Positions 50,796-60,943 of a stretch of DNA of 64,000 nt are shown here, piece by piece. The stretch's first letter is position 1; each line of letters starts with the position of its first letter. The notes beneath the pieces were generated by a model. That model was not told where the DNA came from. It worked only from the letters and a program-made list of their open reading frames with translations, and did not search any database. This stretch comes from Leucobacter rhizosphaerae (GTDB lineage Bacteria; Actinomycetota; Actinomycetes; Actinomycetales; Microbacteriaceae): contig NZ_CP095043.1 of NCBI RefSeq assembly GCF_022919175.1, positions 3,162,001 to 3,226,000 on the forward strand, in the 5' to 3' direction. The position numbers were made by a program, and so were the translations under genes.

Positions 50796-51689
50796 ATGCC
50801 GGGCCCGATCGTCGTGCTCGGGAGTGCGAACCTCGACTTCGTGGTTCGCACTCCCGCGCGACCCGGGCCCGGCGAAACTGTGTTCGGCTCCGCCTTCACG
50901 ACGGTGCCCGGTGGCAAGGGATTGAACCAAGCCATCGCGGCTCGTCGCGCCGGCGGGGCCGTGTGCATGTGCGGTGCCGTCGGCATGGACGCCTGGGGCG
51001 AGGTGCTCCGTGACACGCTCAGGGCCGATGGCGTCGATGTGTCGACCCTCGCCACAGTGCCCGGCGACTCCGGTACCGCGCACATCACTGTGCAGGGCTC
51101 TGGCGAGAACTCGATCATCGTGGTTCCGGGGGCGAACGCCAGTGTCACGACCCTCTCGGCACCCGCCGCCGAGCTGATCGCGGGGGCCGCCGCCCTGGTG
51201 ATGCAGTTCGAGTTGCCGCAGTCGGTGCTGCTCGAGGCCGCTGCGCACGCGCGCCGTCACGGCGTGAGGACCGTGCTCACCCCGGCCCCCGTGCTCGACC
51301 CCGTGCCGGGGCTCCTCGATCTCATAGACATCGTGGTGCTCAACGAGCATGAGGTGACCCGGCTCTCGGGCCTCCCCGACATCGAAGACGCGACCCGCGC
51401 GCTGAGCGGATCCCGCACCGTGATCACCACCCTCGGCGCCGACGGCTGCCTGCTCGCGGCGCACGGCGAGATCGTGCGGCGCTTCGCGGCACCGGCGGTC
51501 GCGACCGTCGACTCGACCGGCGCGGGGGACACCTTCGTGGGGGTGTGCGTCGCGCGCCTGGTCGCCGGGGATCCGCTGCCCCGCGCCATCGAGTGGGCCA
51601 CGGTCGGTGCGGGCATCAGCGTGACCCGGGCGGGTGCGACCTCGTCGATGCCCACGTGGGCGGAGATAACCGCCGTCGGTCTCACGTGA
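50796..51689 (+). CDS. PfkB family carbohydrate kinase (ribokinase-like)
   Basis: This 297-residue kinase has the ribokinase layout: GSANLDFVVRTPARPGPGET at the N-terminus, PGGKGLNQAIAARRAGG as the first signature and STGAGDTFVGVCVARLVAG as the second, with the catalytic Asp in GAGD. Ribose is the likely substrate, but other sugars or nucleosides are possible. It begins right after atpC and may be read through from the ATP synthase operon. ATG 50796 is used. Confidence 0.87.
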   Translation: MPGPIVVLGSANLDFVVRTPARPGPGETVFGSAFTTVPGGKGLNQAIAARRAGGAVCMCGAVGMDAWGEVLRDTLRADGVDVSTLATVPGDSGTAHITVQGSGENSIIVVPGANASVTTLSAPAAELIAGAAALVMQFELPQSVLLEAAAHARRHGVRTVLTPAPVLDPVPGLLDLIDIVVLNEHEVTRLSGLPDIEDATRALSGSRTVITTLGADGCLLAAHGEIVRRFAAPAVATVDSTGAGDTFVGVCVARLVAGDPLPRAIEWATVGAGISVTRAGATSSMPTWAEITAVGLT

Positions 51690-51738
51690 GCGTGGACGGC
51701 CTGTCGAGCGCTCCAGCAGCCGATAGCCTGGAGGGATC

Positions 51739-52518
51739 ATGCTGATCATCCTGCCCCCGTCCGAGACCAAGCGCACGGGGGGCTCGCGAGCCGCCCGCGA
51801 CCCGGAGCTCCGGCACCAGGATCCCCTCGGCAGTGCACGGTCGCGGGTGCGCCGTGCACTCGAGGCCGTGAGCCTCGACGAGGACGCGGCCGCGAAGGCG
51901 CTGAAGCTCGGGGTCAAAGCGCGGGGTGAGATCGCGCACAACCGGGTGCTCGACTCTTCCGGGCGGTTGCCGGCCGGCGAGCGCTACTCGGGGGTGCTCT
52001 ACGACGCCCTCGACGTTCCGTCGCTCGCCCCCGGGGCCCGCGCCTGGCTCGATGCGCACGTCGCCGTGCAGTCGGCGCTCTTCGGGCTCATCAGCGTCGC
52101 CGATGCGATCCCCGCGTACCGTCTGTCGGCGAGCTCGCGCCTTCCGGAGCTCGACGGCAGCCTGAAAGCGGTGTGGCGCGACGCGCACGCCGAGGTCGAC
52201 TGGGCTGCGTTCGGCTGGGTGCTCGATCTCCGCTCGAAGGACTACGCCGAGCTCGCGCCCCTTCCCGAGGGCGCCGGTGCCGCGCTCCACGTGGCGCAGC
52301 GGAGTGCGTCGGGGGAGGTGCGCGCCCTGAATCACTTCAACAAGGCCGCCAAGGGCGACCTGGTGCGCCGGCTCGCAGCGTCAGAGGCGCGCATCGAATC
52401 GGAGGCCGACCTCATCGCCTGGGCATCGGAGCATGGACTATCGCTCGGACGACCCGACTCGGACGGGCCGCTGACCCTCGTGACGGAGCTCGGGGTGCCG
52501 GGCCAGGTCGCCCGGTGA
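51739..52518 (+). CDS. yaaA: YaaA family peroxide-stress protein
   Basis: This 259-residue protein matches the YaaA/DUF328 family: LIILPPSETKRTGG at the start, YSGVLYDALDVPSL in the middle and NHFNKAAKGDLVRRLAAS near the C-terminus. E. coli YaaA lowers free iron under peroxide stress and binds DNA. No signal peptide. It stands 49 bases after the PfkB gene and 54 bases before the PP2C phosphatase gene, all on the plus strand. Confidence 0.88.
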   Translation: MLIILPPSETKRTGGSRAARDPELRHQDPLGSARSRVRRALEAVSLDEDAAAKALKLGVKARGEIAHNRVLDSSGRLPAGERYSGVLYDALDVPSLAPGARAWLDAHVAVQSALFGLISVADAIPAYRLSASSRLPELDGSLKAVWRDAHAEVDWAAFGWVLDLRSKDYAELAPLPEGAGAALHVAQRSASGEVRALNHFNKAAKGDLVRRLAASEARIESEADLIAWASEHGLSLGRPDSDGPLTLVTELGVPGQVAR

Positions 52519-52572
52519 CGGAGCACGCGGCGCGGCGCGGTAGGATACTCGGGTGCCTATGCGGAGAATGCA

Positions 52573-53415
52573 GTGACCGCGCGCGGTGAGAACGCCGTGC
52601 GACGTCGCCTGCGCTACCGCGAAAACTGCGAGCTCGAGATCGAGCTGTCGTGGTTCGGGATGACCGACGTCGGACGGCGCCGCGAGACGAACCAGGACAG
52701 CTACGTCACCCTGCCCCCGATCTTCGCCGTCGCCGACGGCATGGGCGGGCACTCCGCGGGTGAGGTGGCCTCGGCCGCGGTGGTCCGCCGGCTCTCAGAA
52801 CTCGGCGGCAGCCGGACCGTCTCCGAGCACGACATCGACGAGGTGCTGAGCGACGCGGTCGAGGACATCGAACTCGACACGGGGGAGACCGAACTCGGCG
52901 CCGGCACGACGGTCACGGGAGTGATCATCGGCACCGAGGCCGACGAGCCGACGTGGAAGGTCTTCAACATCGGCGACTCCCGCGTCTACCAGTACTTCAA
53001 GGGCGCCCTGAGCCAGATCACGGTCGATCACTCGGTGGTGCAGCACCTCATCGACACCGGGGCGATCACGGAGGAAGAGGCCGAGGTTCACCCCCACGCC
53101 AATGTGATCACCCGTGCCGTGGGCTTCAACGAGGCGCCGGTGCCCGACTACACGTCGCTCGCGTTGATTCCGGGCCAGCGGATCCTGATCTGCTCCGACG
53201 GGCTGACGAAGGAGCTCACCGACATCGGGATCCAGCACTTCCTGGCGACCGAGCGGACCGTCGAGGACGCGGCGCGGATGCTCGTGAACCAGGCGCTCGA
53301 GAACGCGGGGCGCGACAACGTGACCGTGGTGGTCATCGACGTGCACTCCGTCGGGGACGTGATCGACACCGGCAGCCTCGAGGCCGCGGGGATCGCGCTC
53401 GACGACATCGCGTAG
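52573..53415 (+). CDS. PP2C family serine/threonine phosphatase
   Basis: This 280-residue cytosolic enzyme removes phosphate from Ser/Thr with two metal ions. The motifs are RRRETNQDSYVT, FAVADGMGGHSAGEVAS, NIGDSRVYQY, LICSDGLTKEL and ENAGRDNVTVVVIDV, which supply the Asp ligands. It is like PstP but without the C-terminal membrane segment and extracellular part. No partner kinase is beside it. Start at GTG 52573; an inner start before FGMTDVGRR would remove 29 residues but leave the domain. Confidence 0.9.
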   Translation: MTARGENAVRRRLRYRENCELEIELSWFGMTDVGRRRETNQDSYVTLPPIFAVADGMGGHSAGEVASAAVVRRLSELGGSRTVSEHDIDEVLSDAVEDIELDTGETELGAGTTVTGVIIGTEADEPTWKVFNIGDSRVYQYFKGALSQITVDHSVVQHLIDTGAITEEEAEVHPHANVITRAVGFNEAPVPDYTSLALIPGQRILICSDGLTKELTDIGIQHFLATERTVEDAARMLVNQALENAGRDNVTVVVIDVHSVGDVIDTGSLEAAGIALDDIA

Positions 53416-53523
53416 CACTCCGGGGGAGGGTGCGGTGTCGCCTGCTGAGGGAGCGCAGCGAGTCGGAACTTTTGTGCGCCAAGAAGCGCTGGGCTCACCG
53501 TGCCGGCGTACACAGACACAAAC

Positions 53524-53587
53524 ACAGAGATCTGCATTCCTGCTGACTCGACGGATCGAATCGCTCAGCAGGAACGCAGATCTCTGT
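53524..53587. repeat. Dispersed inverted repeat, copy 2 (23-bp arms)
   Basis: Arms at 53524-53546 and 53565-53587 pair over 23 bp with one mismatch around 18 bases. The outer arm is ACAGAGATCTGC and the inner part TTCCTGCTGA. The outer arm matches the palindrome at 40190-40251. It lies in the 261-base convergent gap between the PP2C and gabT genes, where it could end transcription from both sides. I see no gene in the gap. Confidence 0.75.
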
Positions 53588-53676
53588 ATCTGAGTGACGG
53601 CGTGGGCGCCGGACTCATGGTGCTGACCGAGCGAGCGCAGCGAGACGACACACGCCGCGCGCGCCCGCGCACCCGG

Positions 53677-55077
53677 CTAGACGCTCGCGGCGAACGCCTC
53701 GTCGAGCACCGACAGCACGTCCGCGATCAGCGCGTCGCTCATCTTCAGCGACGGCAGGAAGCGGATGCCCTGGTTGTAGGCGCCGGTGCCGAGCAGCAGC
53801 ACTCCGCGCTGGGCCGCCGCGTCGATGACGCGGGCCACGAGGTCAGCGTCGGGCTCGAGGGTGCCGGGCTTGAGGATCTCGATCGCGAGCATCGCACCCT
53901 TGCCGCGCACCTCGGCGATGGCCGGGTACTTCGCCTGCAGCGCCGTGAGGCCAGCGGTGAACGTCGCGCCGATGCGCGTCGCCTCGGCGAGCAGGTCGTG
54001 CTCCGCGATCTGCTCGAACACCGCGACCGCCGCGGCGCATGACACCGGGTTGCCGCCGAACGTACCGCCCAGCCCGCCGGGCTGCGACTTGTCCATGATG
54101 TCGGCGCGACCCGTGATACCGGCGAGCGGCAGTCCGCCCGCGATGCCCTTGGCGGAGAGCACGATGTCGGGCACCACGCCGAACTGCTCGATCGAGAAGA
54201 TGGTGCCGGTGCGCGCCATGCCGGCCTGCACCTCGTCCGCGATGAAGACGATGCCGTTGTCGCGGCACCACTCGGCCAGCGCCGGCAGGTAGCCGTCGGC
54301 GGGCACGATGAACCCGCCCTCGCCCTGGATCGGCTCCACGACGAGGCAGGCGAGATCCTCGGCGCCCGCGGTCTTCTCCAGGTACGCGATGGTGCGCGCA
54401 GCGGCCTCGGCGCCGCTCAGCCCGTCGTGCAGCGGGTAGGAGTTCGGCGCCTTGTAGACGTCGCTGGCGCGCGGGCCGTAGCCGAGGGCGTAGGGAGCGG
54501 CCTTGAAGTTCATGGTCGAGGTCAGCATGGTGCGGCCGTGGTAGGCGTGCTCGAGCACGGCCACGCCGGGGCGGCCCGTGAACTTCCGGGCGATCTTGAC
54601 GCCGTTCTCGACCGCCTCGGCGCCCGAGTTCATGAGCAGGGTCTTGTAGCCCTCGGCGCCGGCGATGCTCCGGGCGAGGTGCTCGGCGACCTGCACGTAG
54701 GGCTCGTAGGGCGTCATGGTGAAGAGGGTGTGGGTGACCTTGCCGAGCTGGGCCGTCGCGGCGGCCACGACGGCGTCGTCGGTGTGGCCGATCGTCGTGA
54801 CGCCGATCCCGCCGCAGACGTCGATGATGTGGTTGCCGTCGACGTCGACGATGATCGAGTCGTGCGCGCGGTCGACGTAGACGGGCAGCACGCTGTGGAC
54901 GCCGGGCGGGACGACAGCTCGGCGACGCTCCTGCAGCTCGCGGGAGCGGGGCCCGGGGATCTCGGTGACGAGGCGTCGCTCCTGCGGGATCGCCGCTCCC
55001 TGAGCGGGCGCAGCGGGTGCGGCGGCACCGGAGGCTGCGGAGGGGGCATCGACGGGAGTCAGGGTCGCTTCGCTCAT
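53677..55077 (-). CDS. gabT: 4-aminobutyrate aminotransferase
   Basis: This 466-residue class III PLP aminotransferase moves the amino group of GABA to 2-oxoglutarate. The PLP lysine is in DIVLSAKGIAGGLPLAG (residue about 310), and VFIADEVQAGMARTG holds the PLP-contacting Asp. The N-terminus has an extra 30-residue Ala/Pro-rich stretch. LNSGAEAVENGVKIAR-like residues appear as MNSGAEAVENGVKIA. No gabD or GABA permease is adjacent. Putrescine or ornithine analogues could also be substrates. Confidence 0.9.
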   Translation of the reverse strand: MSEATLTPVDAPSAASGAAAPAAPAQGAAIPQERRLVTEIPGPRSRELQERRRAVVPPGVHSVLPVYVDRAHDSIIVDVDGNHIIDVCGGIGVTTIGHTDDAVVAAATAQLGKVTHTLFTMTPYEPYVQVAEHLARSIAGAEGYKTLLMNSGAEAVENGVKIARKFTGRPGVAVLEHAYHGRTMLTSTMNFKAAPYALGYGPRASDVYKAPNSYPLHDGLSGAEAAARTIAYLEKTAGAEDLACLVVEPIQGEGGFIVPADGYLPALAEWCRDNGIVFIADEVQAGMARTGTIFSIEQFGVVPDIVLSAKGIAGGLPLAGITGRADIMDKSQPGGLGGTFGGNPVSCAAAVAVFEQIAEHDLLAEATRIGATFTAGLTALQAKYPAIAEVRGKGAMLAIEILKPGTLEPDADLVARVIDAAAQRGVLLLGTGAYNQGIRFLPSLKMSDALIADVLSVLDEAFAASV

Positions 55078-55159
55078 GCGTTCGATCCTACTCCCGGGCG
55101 CGGCGCGACGGAATCCGGTGCCCGGCCCGCCTCGGATCGTCTCGCGCTACCCTGGTGGC

Positions 55160-55636
55160 ATGACGGGTGCGCACGAGTATCGGATCGGGATCGAATGGAC
55201 GGGCAACCGCGGCACGGGGACGAGCGGGTACCGCACCTACGGTCGCGAACTCCTGATCCACGCCGACGGCAAGCCGCCGCTCGAGGGATCCGCGGATCCC
55301 ACCTTCCACGGCAACGCCGAGCGCTGGAATCCGGAGGAGCTGCTCGTGGCCGCGCTGTCCCAGTGCCACATGCTGTCGTACCTCCACATGGCGGTGCGGG
55401 CGGGGGTCGTCGTCACCGACTACACCGACGCGGCGACCGGGATCATGCAGCAGGAGGGCCTGGGCGGCGCGTTCACGTCGGTGACGCTTCGGCCCCGGGT
55501 GGTCGTCGCCGAGGCGTCGATGGTGGACGCGGCGCGCGCCGCCCACGCCGACGCGCGGGACGCGTGTTTCATCGCGAACTCGGTGAACTTCCCCGTGCAC
55601 CACGAGCCCGAGATCCTGGTGGCCGCCGACGCGTAG
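55160..55636 (+). CDS. OsmC family peroxiredoxin-like protein
   Basis: This 158-residue protein is in the OsmC/Ohr family, which reduces organic hydroperoxides. Two conserved cysteines are in VAALSQCHMLSYLH and ARDACFIANSVNFPV. The layout (GYRTYGRELLIHADGKPPLEGS, then NPEELLVAALS) is that of the YhfA/OsmC-like branch rather than Ohr. ATG 55160 follows GGTGGC. It is divergent from gabT. Confidence 0.87.
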   Translation: MTGAHEYRIGIEWTGNRGTGTSGYRTYGRELLIHADGKPPLEGSADPTFHGNAERWNPEELLVAALSQCHMLSYLHMAVRAGVVVTDYTDAATGIMQQEGLGGAFTSVTLRPRVVVAEASMVDAARAAHADARDACFIANSVNFPVHHEPEILVAADA

Positions 55637-55692
55637 CGCGCGGAGCGTCATGCGGGCGTGGAGTGTCCGCGGTTCCGAATAGAATGGCACTC

Positions 55693-57282
55693 ATGGCCAC
55701 GCCCTCCTCGTTCTTCCTCACCACGCCGATCTTCTACGTGAACGACGCCCCCCATATCGGGCACGCGTACACGGAGGTCGCCGCGGACGTGCTCGCCCGC
55801 TGGCACCGGCAGGCGGGTGACGACACCTGGTTCCTCACCGGCACCGACGAGCACGGGCAGAAGATCCTGCGCACCGCCACGGCGAACGGCGTCGAGCCGA
55901 AGGAGTGGGCGGATCGCCTCGTCGAGTCGGCGTGGAAGCCGCTGCTCGACACGATCAACATCTCGAACGACGACTTCATCCGCACGACCGACGCGCGCCA
56001 CGAGTCCGGCGTCGCGACGTTCCTCCAGAAGCTCTACGACGACGGTCACGTGTACGCGGGCGAGTTCGAGGCGCTCTACTGCGTCGGCTGCGAGGAGTTC
56101 AAGCCGAAGAGCGAGATCGTCGACGGCACGGGTGAGTTCGAGGGCCAGAAGGTCTGCGCGATCCACTCCAAGCCGCTCGAGCTGCTGCAGGAGAAGAACT
56201 ACTTCTTCAAGATGAGCGCGTTCCAGGACCGCCTGCTTGCCCTGTACGAGTCGCGCCCCGACTTCGTGCAGCCCGCAAGCGCCCGCAACGAGGTCGTCGC
56301 GTTCGTGCAGCAGGGGCTCGAGGACCTCTCGATCTCGCGCACCTCGTTCGACTGGGGCGTCCCGATTCCGTGGGACGACTCGCACGTCACCTACGTCTGG
56401 TTCGACGCGCTGCTCAACTACGTCACGGCGACCGGGTACGGCGTCGACGAGGAGCAGTTCGCGCGCCGTTGGCCGGCGACCCATATCGTGGGCAAGGACA
56501 TCCTGCGCTTCCACGCGGTGATCTGGCCGGCGATGCTCATGGCCGCGGGCCTGGAGGTGCCGGATCACGTCTTCGCGCACGGCTGGCTGCTCGTCGGCGG
56601 CGAGAAGATGTCGAAGTCGAAGCTCACGGGTATCGCGCCCAACGAGATCACCGACACGTTCGGCGCGGACGCGTTCCGTTACTACTTCATGCGTGCCATC
56701 TCCTTCGGGCACGACGGCTCGTTCAGCTGGGAGGATCTCGCCGCGCGCTACCAGGCCGAGCTCGCGAACGGCTTCGGCAACCTCGCGAGCCGCGTGCTCG
56801 CGATGAACGCCAAGTACTTCGATGGCCGGGTGCCCGAGCCGGGCGCGGAGACGTCGTCAGACGCGGCGATTCGCGAGCTCGCGGCGACGGTGGCCGGGCG
56901 TGCCGATGAGCGCATCGAGGCATTCGCGATCCACGAGGCGATCGCCGCGGTCTGGGAGCTCGTCGACGCCCTCAACGGGTACATCACCGAGCAGGAGCCA
57001 TGGGCCCTCGCGAAGGATCCCGCGCAGCGCGAGCGCCTCGCCACGGTGCTCTTCACCGCGACCGAGGGGCTGCGTGCGCTCGCCGTGCTGCTCTCGCCCG
57101 TGATTCCCGAGGCCGCCGCGAAGCTCTGGACCGCGCTCGGGGCCGAAGAGACCCTCGGCGCGCTCACCGCGCAGCCGATCCGCGAGGCGGGCGCCTGGGG
57201 TCGGCTCGCCCCGGGCACCGAGCAGCACCCGATCGACGCGCTCTTCCCGCGTATCGAAACCGGAAGTGCGACGGGTGAGTAG
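55693..57282 (+). CDS. metG: Methionyl-tRNA synthetase
   Basis: This 529-residue class I synthetase charges tRNA-Met. HIGH is VNDAPHIGHAYTEVAADVL and KMSKS is GEKMSKSKLTG. The connective-peptide knob has CVGCEEFKPKSEIVDG and EGQKVCAIHSKP, with three cysteines rather than a full four-cysteine zinc site. It lacks the C-terminal dimerisation domain of the E. coli enzyme. ATG 55693 (MATPSS) is preferred; ATG 55684 would add three residues. The stop overlaps the tatD start. Confidence 0.95.
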   Translation: MATPSSFFLTTPIFYVNDAPHIGHAYTEVAADVLARWHRQAGDDTWFLTGTDEHGQKILRTATANGVEPKEWADRLVESAWKPLLDTINISNDDFIRTTDARHESGVATFLQKLYDDGHVYAGEFEALYCVGCEEFKPKSEIVDGTGEFEGQKVCAIHSKPLELLQEKNYFFKMSAFQDRLLALYESRPDFVQPASARNEVVAFVQQGLEDLSISRTSFDWGVPIPWDDSHVTYVWFDALLNYVTATGYGVDEEQFARRWPATHIVGKDILRFHAVIWPAMLMAAGLEVPDHVFAHGWLLVGGEKMSKSKLTGIAPNEITDTFGADAFRYYFMRAISFGHDGSFSWEDLAARYQAELANGFGNLASRVLAMNAKYFDGRVPEPGAETSSDAAIRELAATVAGRADERIEAFAIHEAIAAVWELVDALNGYITEQEPWALAKDPAQRERLATVLFTATEGLRALAVLLSPVIPEAAAKLWTALGAEETLGALTAQPIREAGAWGRLAPGTEQHPIDALFPRIETGSATGE

Positions 57283-58180
57283 TACACCTCCTCCCGGCGG
57301 ACTCCGGAAGCGCACGCAGACGGAGGGACGTGATCTGACGCGGCCCGCGAGCCCGGAGCCGCTGCCGTTCCCGCTGTACGACAACCACACCCACCTCGAG
57401 TTCGAGGACGGCGTCGACCAGCTCGACCCGTCGGAGTCGCTCGACCGCGCGGTTGCGGTCGGCGTCCGCGGCGTCGTCCAGGTCGGTACCGACCTGGAGA
57501 CGAGTCGGTGGGGCGCGGCCCTCGCGGCCTCGGATCCCCGCGTGCTCGCGGCCGTCGCGCTGCACCCGAACGAGGCCCCGAAACTCTTCGCGCAGGGGCA
57601 GCTCAGCGCCCACCTCTCCGAGATCTCCCGCCTCGCGGCCCAGCCGCGCGTGCGCGCGGTCGGGGAGACCGGTCTCGACTTCTTCCGCACGGGGGAGGAC
57701 GGCCGCGCCGCCCAGATCGAGTCGTTCGAGACCCACATCGAGATCGCTCGGGCGAACCACATCGCCCTCCAGATCCACGATCGCGACGCGCACGACGAGG
57801 TCGTCGCGACGCTGAAGCGCGTCGGAGCCCCCGAGCGCACCGTCTTCCACTGCTTCTCGGGGGACGCCCAGCTCGCGCGGATCTGCAACGACCACGGCTG
57901 GTTCATGTCGTTCTCGGGCACGACCACCTTCAAGAACGCCCCCGCCCTGCGGGAGGCGCTCGCCGTCGCGAAACCCGAACTGGTGCTCGCCGAGACCGAC
58001 TCCCCGTTCCTCACACCAGAGCCGTTCCGCGGCCGACCGAACGCGCCGTACCTGCTGCCGCACACGGTGCGCCGCATGGCGGAGACCGTGGGGGTGCCGC
58101 TCGACGAGTTCTGCGCCCGCATCGCGGCGAACACGGAGCGGGTGTACGGCTCCTGGGACCCGGTGGAGTCCGCGGCGTGA
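57275..58180 (+). CDS. TatD family metal-dependent hydrolase
   Basis: This protein of about 301 residues is a TIM-barrel amidohydrolase like TatD, a 3'-5' DNase. The metal site is DNHTHLEF near the N-terminus, with GETGLDFFRT, LQIHDRDAHDEV, HCFSGD and LAETDSPFLTPEPFRG. GTG 57275 overlaps the metG stop; GTG 57266 is also possible. metG-tatD-rsmA-ispE is a conserved actinobacterial order, and the stop overlaps rsmA by four bases. Confidence 0.92.
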   Translation: MSSTPPPGGLRKRTQTEGRDLTRPASPEPLPFPLYDNHTHLEFEDGVDQLDPSESLDRAVAVGVRGVVQVGTDLETSRWGAALAASDPRVLAAVALHPNEAPKLFAQGQLSAHLSEISRLAAQPRVRAVGETGLDFFRTGEDGRAAQIESFETHIEIARANHIALQIHDRDAHDEVVATLKRVGAPERTVFHCFSGDAQLARICNDHGWFMSFSGTTTFKNAPALREALAVAKPELVLAETDSPFLTPEPFRGRPNAPYLLPHTVRRMAETVGVPLDEFCARIAANTERVYGSWDPVESAA

Positions 58181-59169
58181 CCCACGAGTCCGACGCACCC
58201 ACCACTGGCGCGGGCGACCCGGTCGGGCCGCCGCGGATCGCGCGCGAGAGCGATGCTCCCGAGCCGGAGCGATCCGCGCTGCTGGGTCCGAAGGAGGTGC
58301 GCGAACTCGCCGAGCGACTCGGCGTCTCACCGACGAAGAAGCTCGGGCAGAACTTCGTGATCGACCCCAACACCGTGCGCAAGATCGTGCGGCTCGCGGG
58401 GGTAGACGCCGGTGACCGGGTCATCGAGGTCGGCCCCGGCCTCGGGTCCCTCACCCTCGGCATCACCGAGGCCGGCGCCGACGTGACGGCGGTCGAGATC
58501 GATCATCGCCTCGCCGCGGAGCTGCTGCACACCGCCCGCGCGATGCAGCCGGAGATCTTCGCCGACGAGTCCGCGCCGCGCCTCCGCGTGGTGCGCAGCG
58601 ATGCGCTCGAGGTCACCGAAGCGCACCTGGGCTCCGCGGATCCCGAGGTCCTCGTCGCGAACCTGCCCTACAACGTCTCGGTGCCGATCCTGATGCACCT
58701 CCTCGAACTCATCCCGGCGCTCCGCGGCGGCCTCGTGATGGTGCAGGCCGAGGTCGGACACCGCATCGCGGCCGGCCCCGGGTCGAAAGAGTACGGCTCG
58801 CCGAGCGCGAAGGCGGCCTGGTATGGCGACTGGCGGATCGCGGGAACGGTCAGCCGGCGCATCTTCTGGCCGGTGCCGGGGGTCGACTCCGTGCTCGTCT
58901 CCTACGCCCGTCGCGCGGAACCGCTCGGCGACGAGGGGGAGCGCGCGCTCACCTTCGCACTCGTGAACGCGGCGTTCGCCCACCGGCGGAAGATGCTGCG
59001 CCAGGCGCTGCAGCCCGTGCTCGGCACGCTGGAGCAGACGGTGGCGGCGCTCGAGGCCGCCGGGGTCGCACCCACGGACCGCGCCGAGCAGTTGAGCATC
59101 ACCGACTACCTGGGCATCGCTCGCGCGCACGCGCGGGGCACGTCGGATCCGGCGGCGCTGGTGCGCTAG
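58177..59169 (+). CDS. rsmA: 16S rRNA (adenine1518/1519-N6)-dimethyltransferase
   Basis: This 330-residue KsgA-type enzyme dimethylates two adenines near the 3' end of 16S rRNA. It has [18 protein letters not shown], the SAM loop [19 protein letters not shown] and the catalytic motif [17 protein letters not shown]. About 45 residues of Asp/Pro-rich leader precede the domain. GTG 58177 overlaps the tatD stop. Confidence 0.95.
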   Translation: MTHESDAPTTGAGDPVGPPRIARESDAPEPERSALLGPKEVRELAERLGVSPTKKLGQNFVIDPNTVRKIVRLAGVDAGDRVIEVGPGLGSLTLGITEAGADVTAVEIDHRLAAELLHTARAMQPEIFADESAPRLRVVRSDALEVTEAHLGSADPEVLVANLPYNVSVPILMHLLELIPALRGGLVMVQAEVGHRIAAGPGSKEYGSPSAKAAWYGDWRIAGTVSRRIFWPVPGVDSVLVSYARRAEPLGDEGERALTFALVNAAFAHRRKMLRQALQPVLGTLEQTVAALEAAGVAPTDRAEQLSITDYLGIARAHARGTSDPAALVR

Positions 59170-59179
59170 CGTGGGACTC

Positions 59180-60115
59180 ATGGGGGTACATCAACGACGA
59201 TCGGTCACGGTGCGAGCACCGGGCAAGATCAACGTGTTCTTCAGGGTGGGGGCTCTGCAGGACGACGGTTATCACGAGGTCGCCTCGCTCTACCAGGCGG
59301 TGTCGCTCTTCGAGGAGGTCACCGCGACGGAAGCGGACGGGTTCTCGCTGCGCTTCAGCGGCCCGATCGACTGCAGTGGACTCTCGACCGACGACACGAA
59401 CCTGGCGATGCGGGCGGCGAAGCTGCTGGCCGCGCACACCGGGTTCACGGGCGGCGCCGATCTCACCGTGCTGAAGCGGGTGCCGATCGCGGGCGGCATG
59501 GGCGGCGGCTCGGCGGACGCCGCAGCCACCCTGGTCGCCTGCGACGAGCTGTGGGGCACGGGGGTCGGGCGCTCGGGGCTGCACGCGCTCGCCGCGCGGC
59601 TCGGCGCCGACGTGCCCTTCGCGCTTGAGGGTGGTACCGCGGTCGGCACTGGACGGGGGGACGAGCTCAGCCCCGCCCTCGCCACCGGCGGATTCCACTG
59701 GGTGCTCGCCCTCTCCGACGCGGGACTCAGCACCCCCGTGGTCTATCGCACCCTCGACCAGCACCGCGAGGACCACATCGTGGACCTCGGACCGCAGCCG
59801 GAGCTCGTGAAGGTCGATACGGCCGTGCTGCAGGCGGTGCGGGTCGGCGACGCCGGATCCCTCGCGGAGGCCATGCACAACGACCTCCAGGCGGCGGCCC
59901 TGCGGCTCGCCCCCGAACTCACGCGGCTCCTCGAACTCGGGGAGTCGCGCGGGGCGCTCTCGGGCATCGTCTCCGGATCGGGTCCCACCGTCGCGTTCCT
60001 CGTGGGCAGCGCGCAGGAGGCCGCGGAGCTGCTCGGGGTGCTCACCCGAGCCGGGCACCGCGCGCTCACCGTGACGGGCCCCGTCGCGGGCGCCCGCGTG
60101 CTCGACGCCCGCTGA
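59180..60115 (+). CDS. ispE: 4-diphosphocytidyl-2-C-methyl-D-erythritol kinase
   Basis: This 311-residue GHMP kinase acts in the MEP isoprenoid pathway. It has [14 protein letters not shown] at the N-terminus, [20 protein letters not shown] as the ATP loop, and [15 protein letters not shown] as motif 3. ATG 59180 is preferred over GTG 59171. It lies 10 bases after rsmA in the conserved metG-tatD-rsmA-ispE group. Confidence 0.95.
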   Translation: MGVHQRRSVTVRAPGKINVFFRVGALQDDGYHEVASLYQAVSLFEEVTATEADGFSLRFSGPIDCSGLSTDDTNLAMRAAKLLAAHTGFTGGADLTVLKRVPIAGGMGGGSADAAATLVACDELWGTGVGRSGLHALAARLGADVPFALEGGTAVGTGRGDELSPALATGGFHWVLALSDAGLSTPVVYRTLDQHREDHIVDLGPQPELVKVDTAVLQAVRVGDAGSLAEAMHNDLQAAALRLAPELTRLLELGESRGALSGIVSGSGPTVAFLVGSAQEAAELLGVLTRAGHRALTVTGPVAGARVLDAR

Positions 60116-60222
60116 GGCAGCTCCGCCCAATCTCCGCGCTCGCTGAGACACCGCTGACCGATCCCGCGCGTCGATCCCGCCGCGACGGGAATACCGGCGA
60201 CCACTGCTCGGTTGCAACCACC

Positions 60223-60903
60223 GTGAGTGACACCATCCGCGTTGACATCTGGTCCGACATCGCCTGCCCGTGGTGCTACATCGGCAAGCGTCGCTTCGAG
60301 GCCGGCGTGCAGACGTTCCAAGCGCAGCACCCCGAGGTGCAGTTCGAGGTCGAGAGCCACAGCTACGAGCTCGCCCCGGACACCCCGCTCGATTTCCAGG
60401 GCAGCGAGGTCGACTTCCTGGTGACGCACAAGGGCATGCCGCGCGATCAGGTCGCGCAGATGCTCGGCCAGATGACGGAGATGGCGGCGGCCGAGGGGCT
60501 CACCTTCCACTTCGACCGGGTGCGGCACGCGAACACCGCGCGGGCGCACCGGGTGATCCACCTCGCGAAGGAGCGCGGGCTGCAGCAGGAGCTGCTTCAG
60601 CGCCTGTTCCGCGCGTACTTCGAGGAGGGTCGCGACATGTCGGATCCCGACACGCTCGCCGAGCTCGGTGCCGAGGTCGGGCTCGATCCCGACGAGGTGC
60701 GCCGCTCGCTCGACGACGAGGGGTACGGCGAGGCCGTCGACCGGGACATCACCCGTGCCCGCATGCTGGGCGTGACCGGGGTCCCGTTCTTCCTCATCGA
60801 CGAGAAGTACGGCGTCTCCGGGGCGCAGTCCTCGGACGCGTTCGCCGGTGCTTTCGAGCAGGTCCTCGCGTACTCCCGCGGCGACGCCGTACCGCCCCAG
60901 TAA
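60223..60903 (+). CDS. DsbA family oxidoreductase (FrnE-like)
   Basis: This 226-residue protein has a thioredoxin fold with active site DIACPWCYIGKRRF (CPWC at residues about 15-18) and a helical insert, then MLGVTGVPFFLIDEKYGVSGAQ with the cis-Pro. It lacks a signal peptide, so it acts in the cytosol, like FrnE of Deinococcus, which helps redox stress resistance. The GTG 60223 start is used. It is followed 40 bases later by a tiny CC-rich protein that may be a partner. Confidence 0.88.
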   Translation: MSDTIRVDIWSDIACPWCYIGKRRFEAGVQTFQAQHPEVQFEVESHSYELAPDTPLDFQGSEVDFLVTHKGMPRDQVAQMLGQMTEMAAAEGLTFHFDRVRHANTARAHRVIHLAKERGLQQELLQRLFRAYFEEGRDMSDPDTLAELGAEVGLDPDEVRRSLDDEGYGEAVDRDITRARMLGVTGVPFFLIDEKYGVSGAQSSDAFAGAFEQVLAYSRGDAVPPQ

Positions 60904-60943
60904 CCTCACCTCACCTCACGTCACTGACATCGAAAGGCACCCC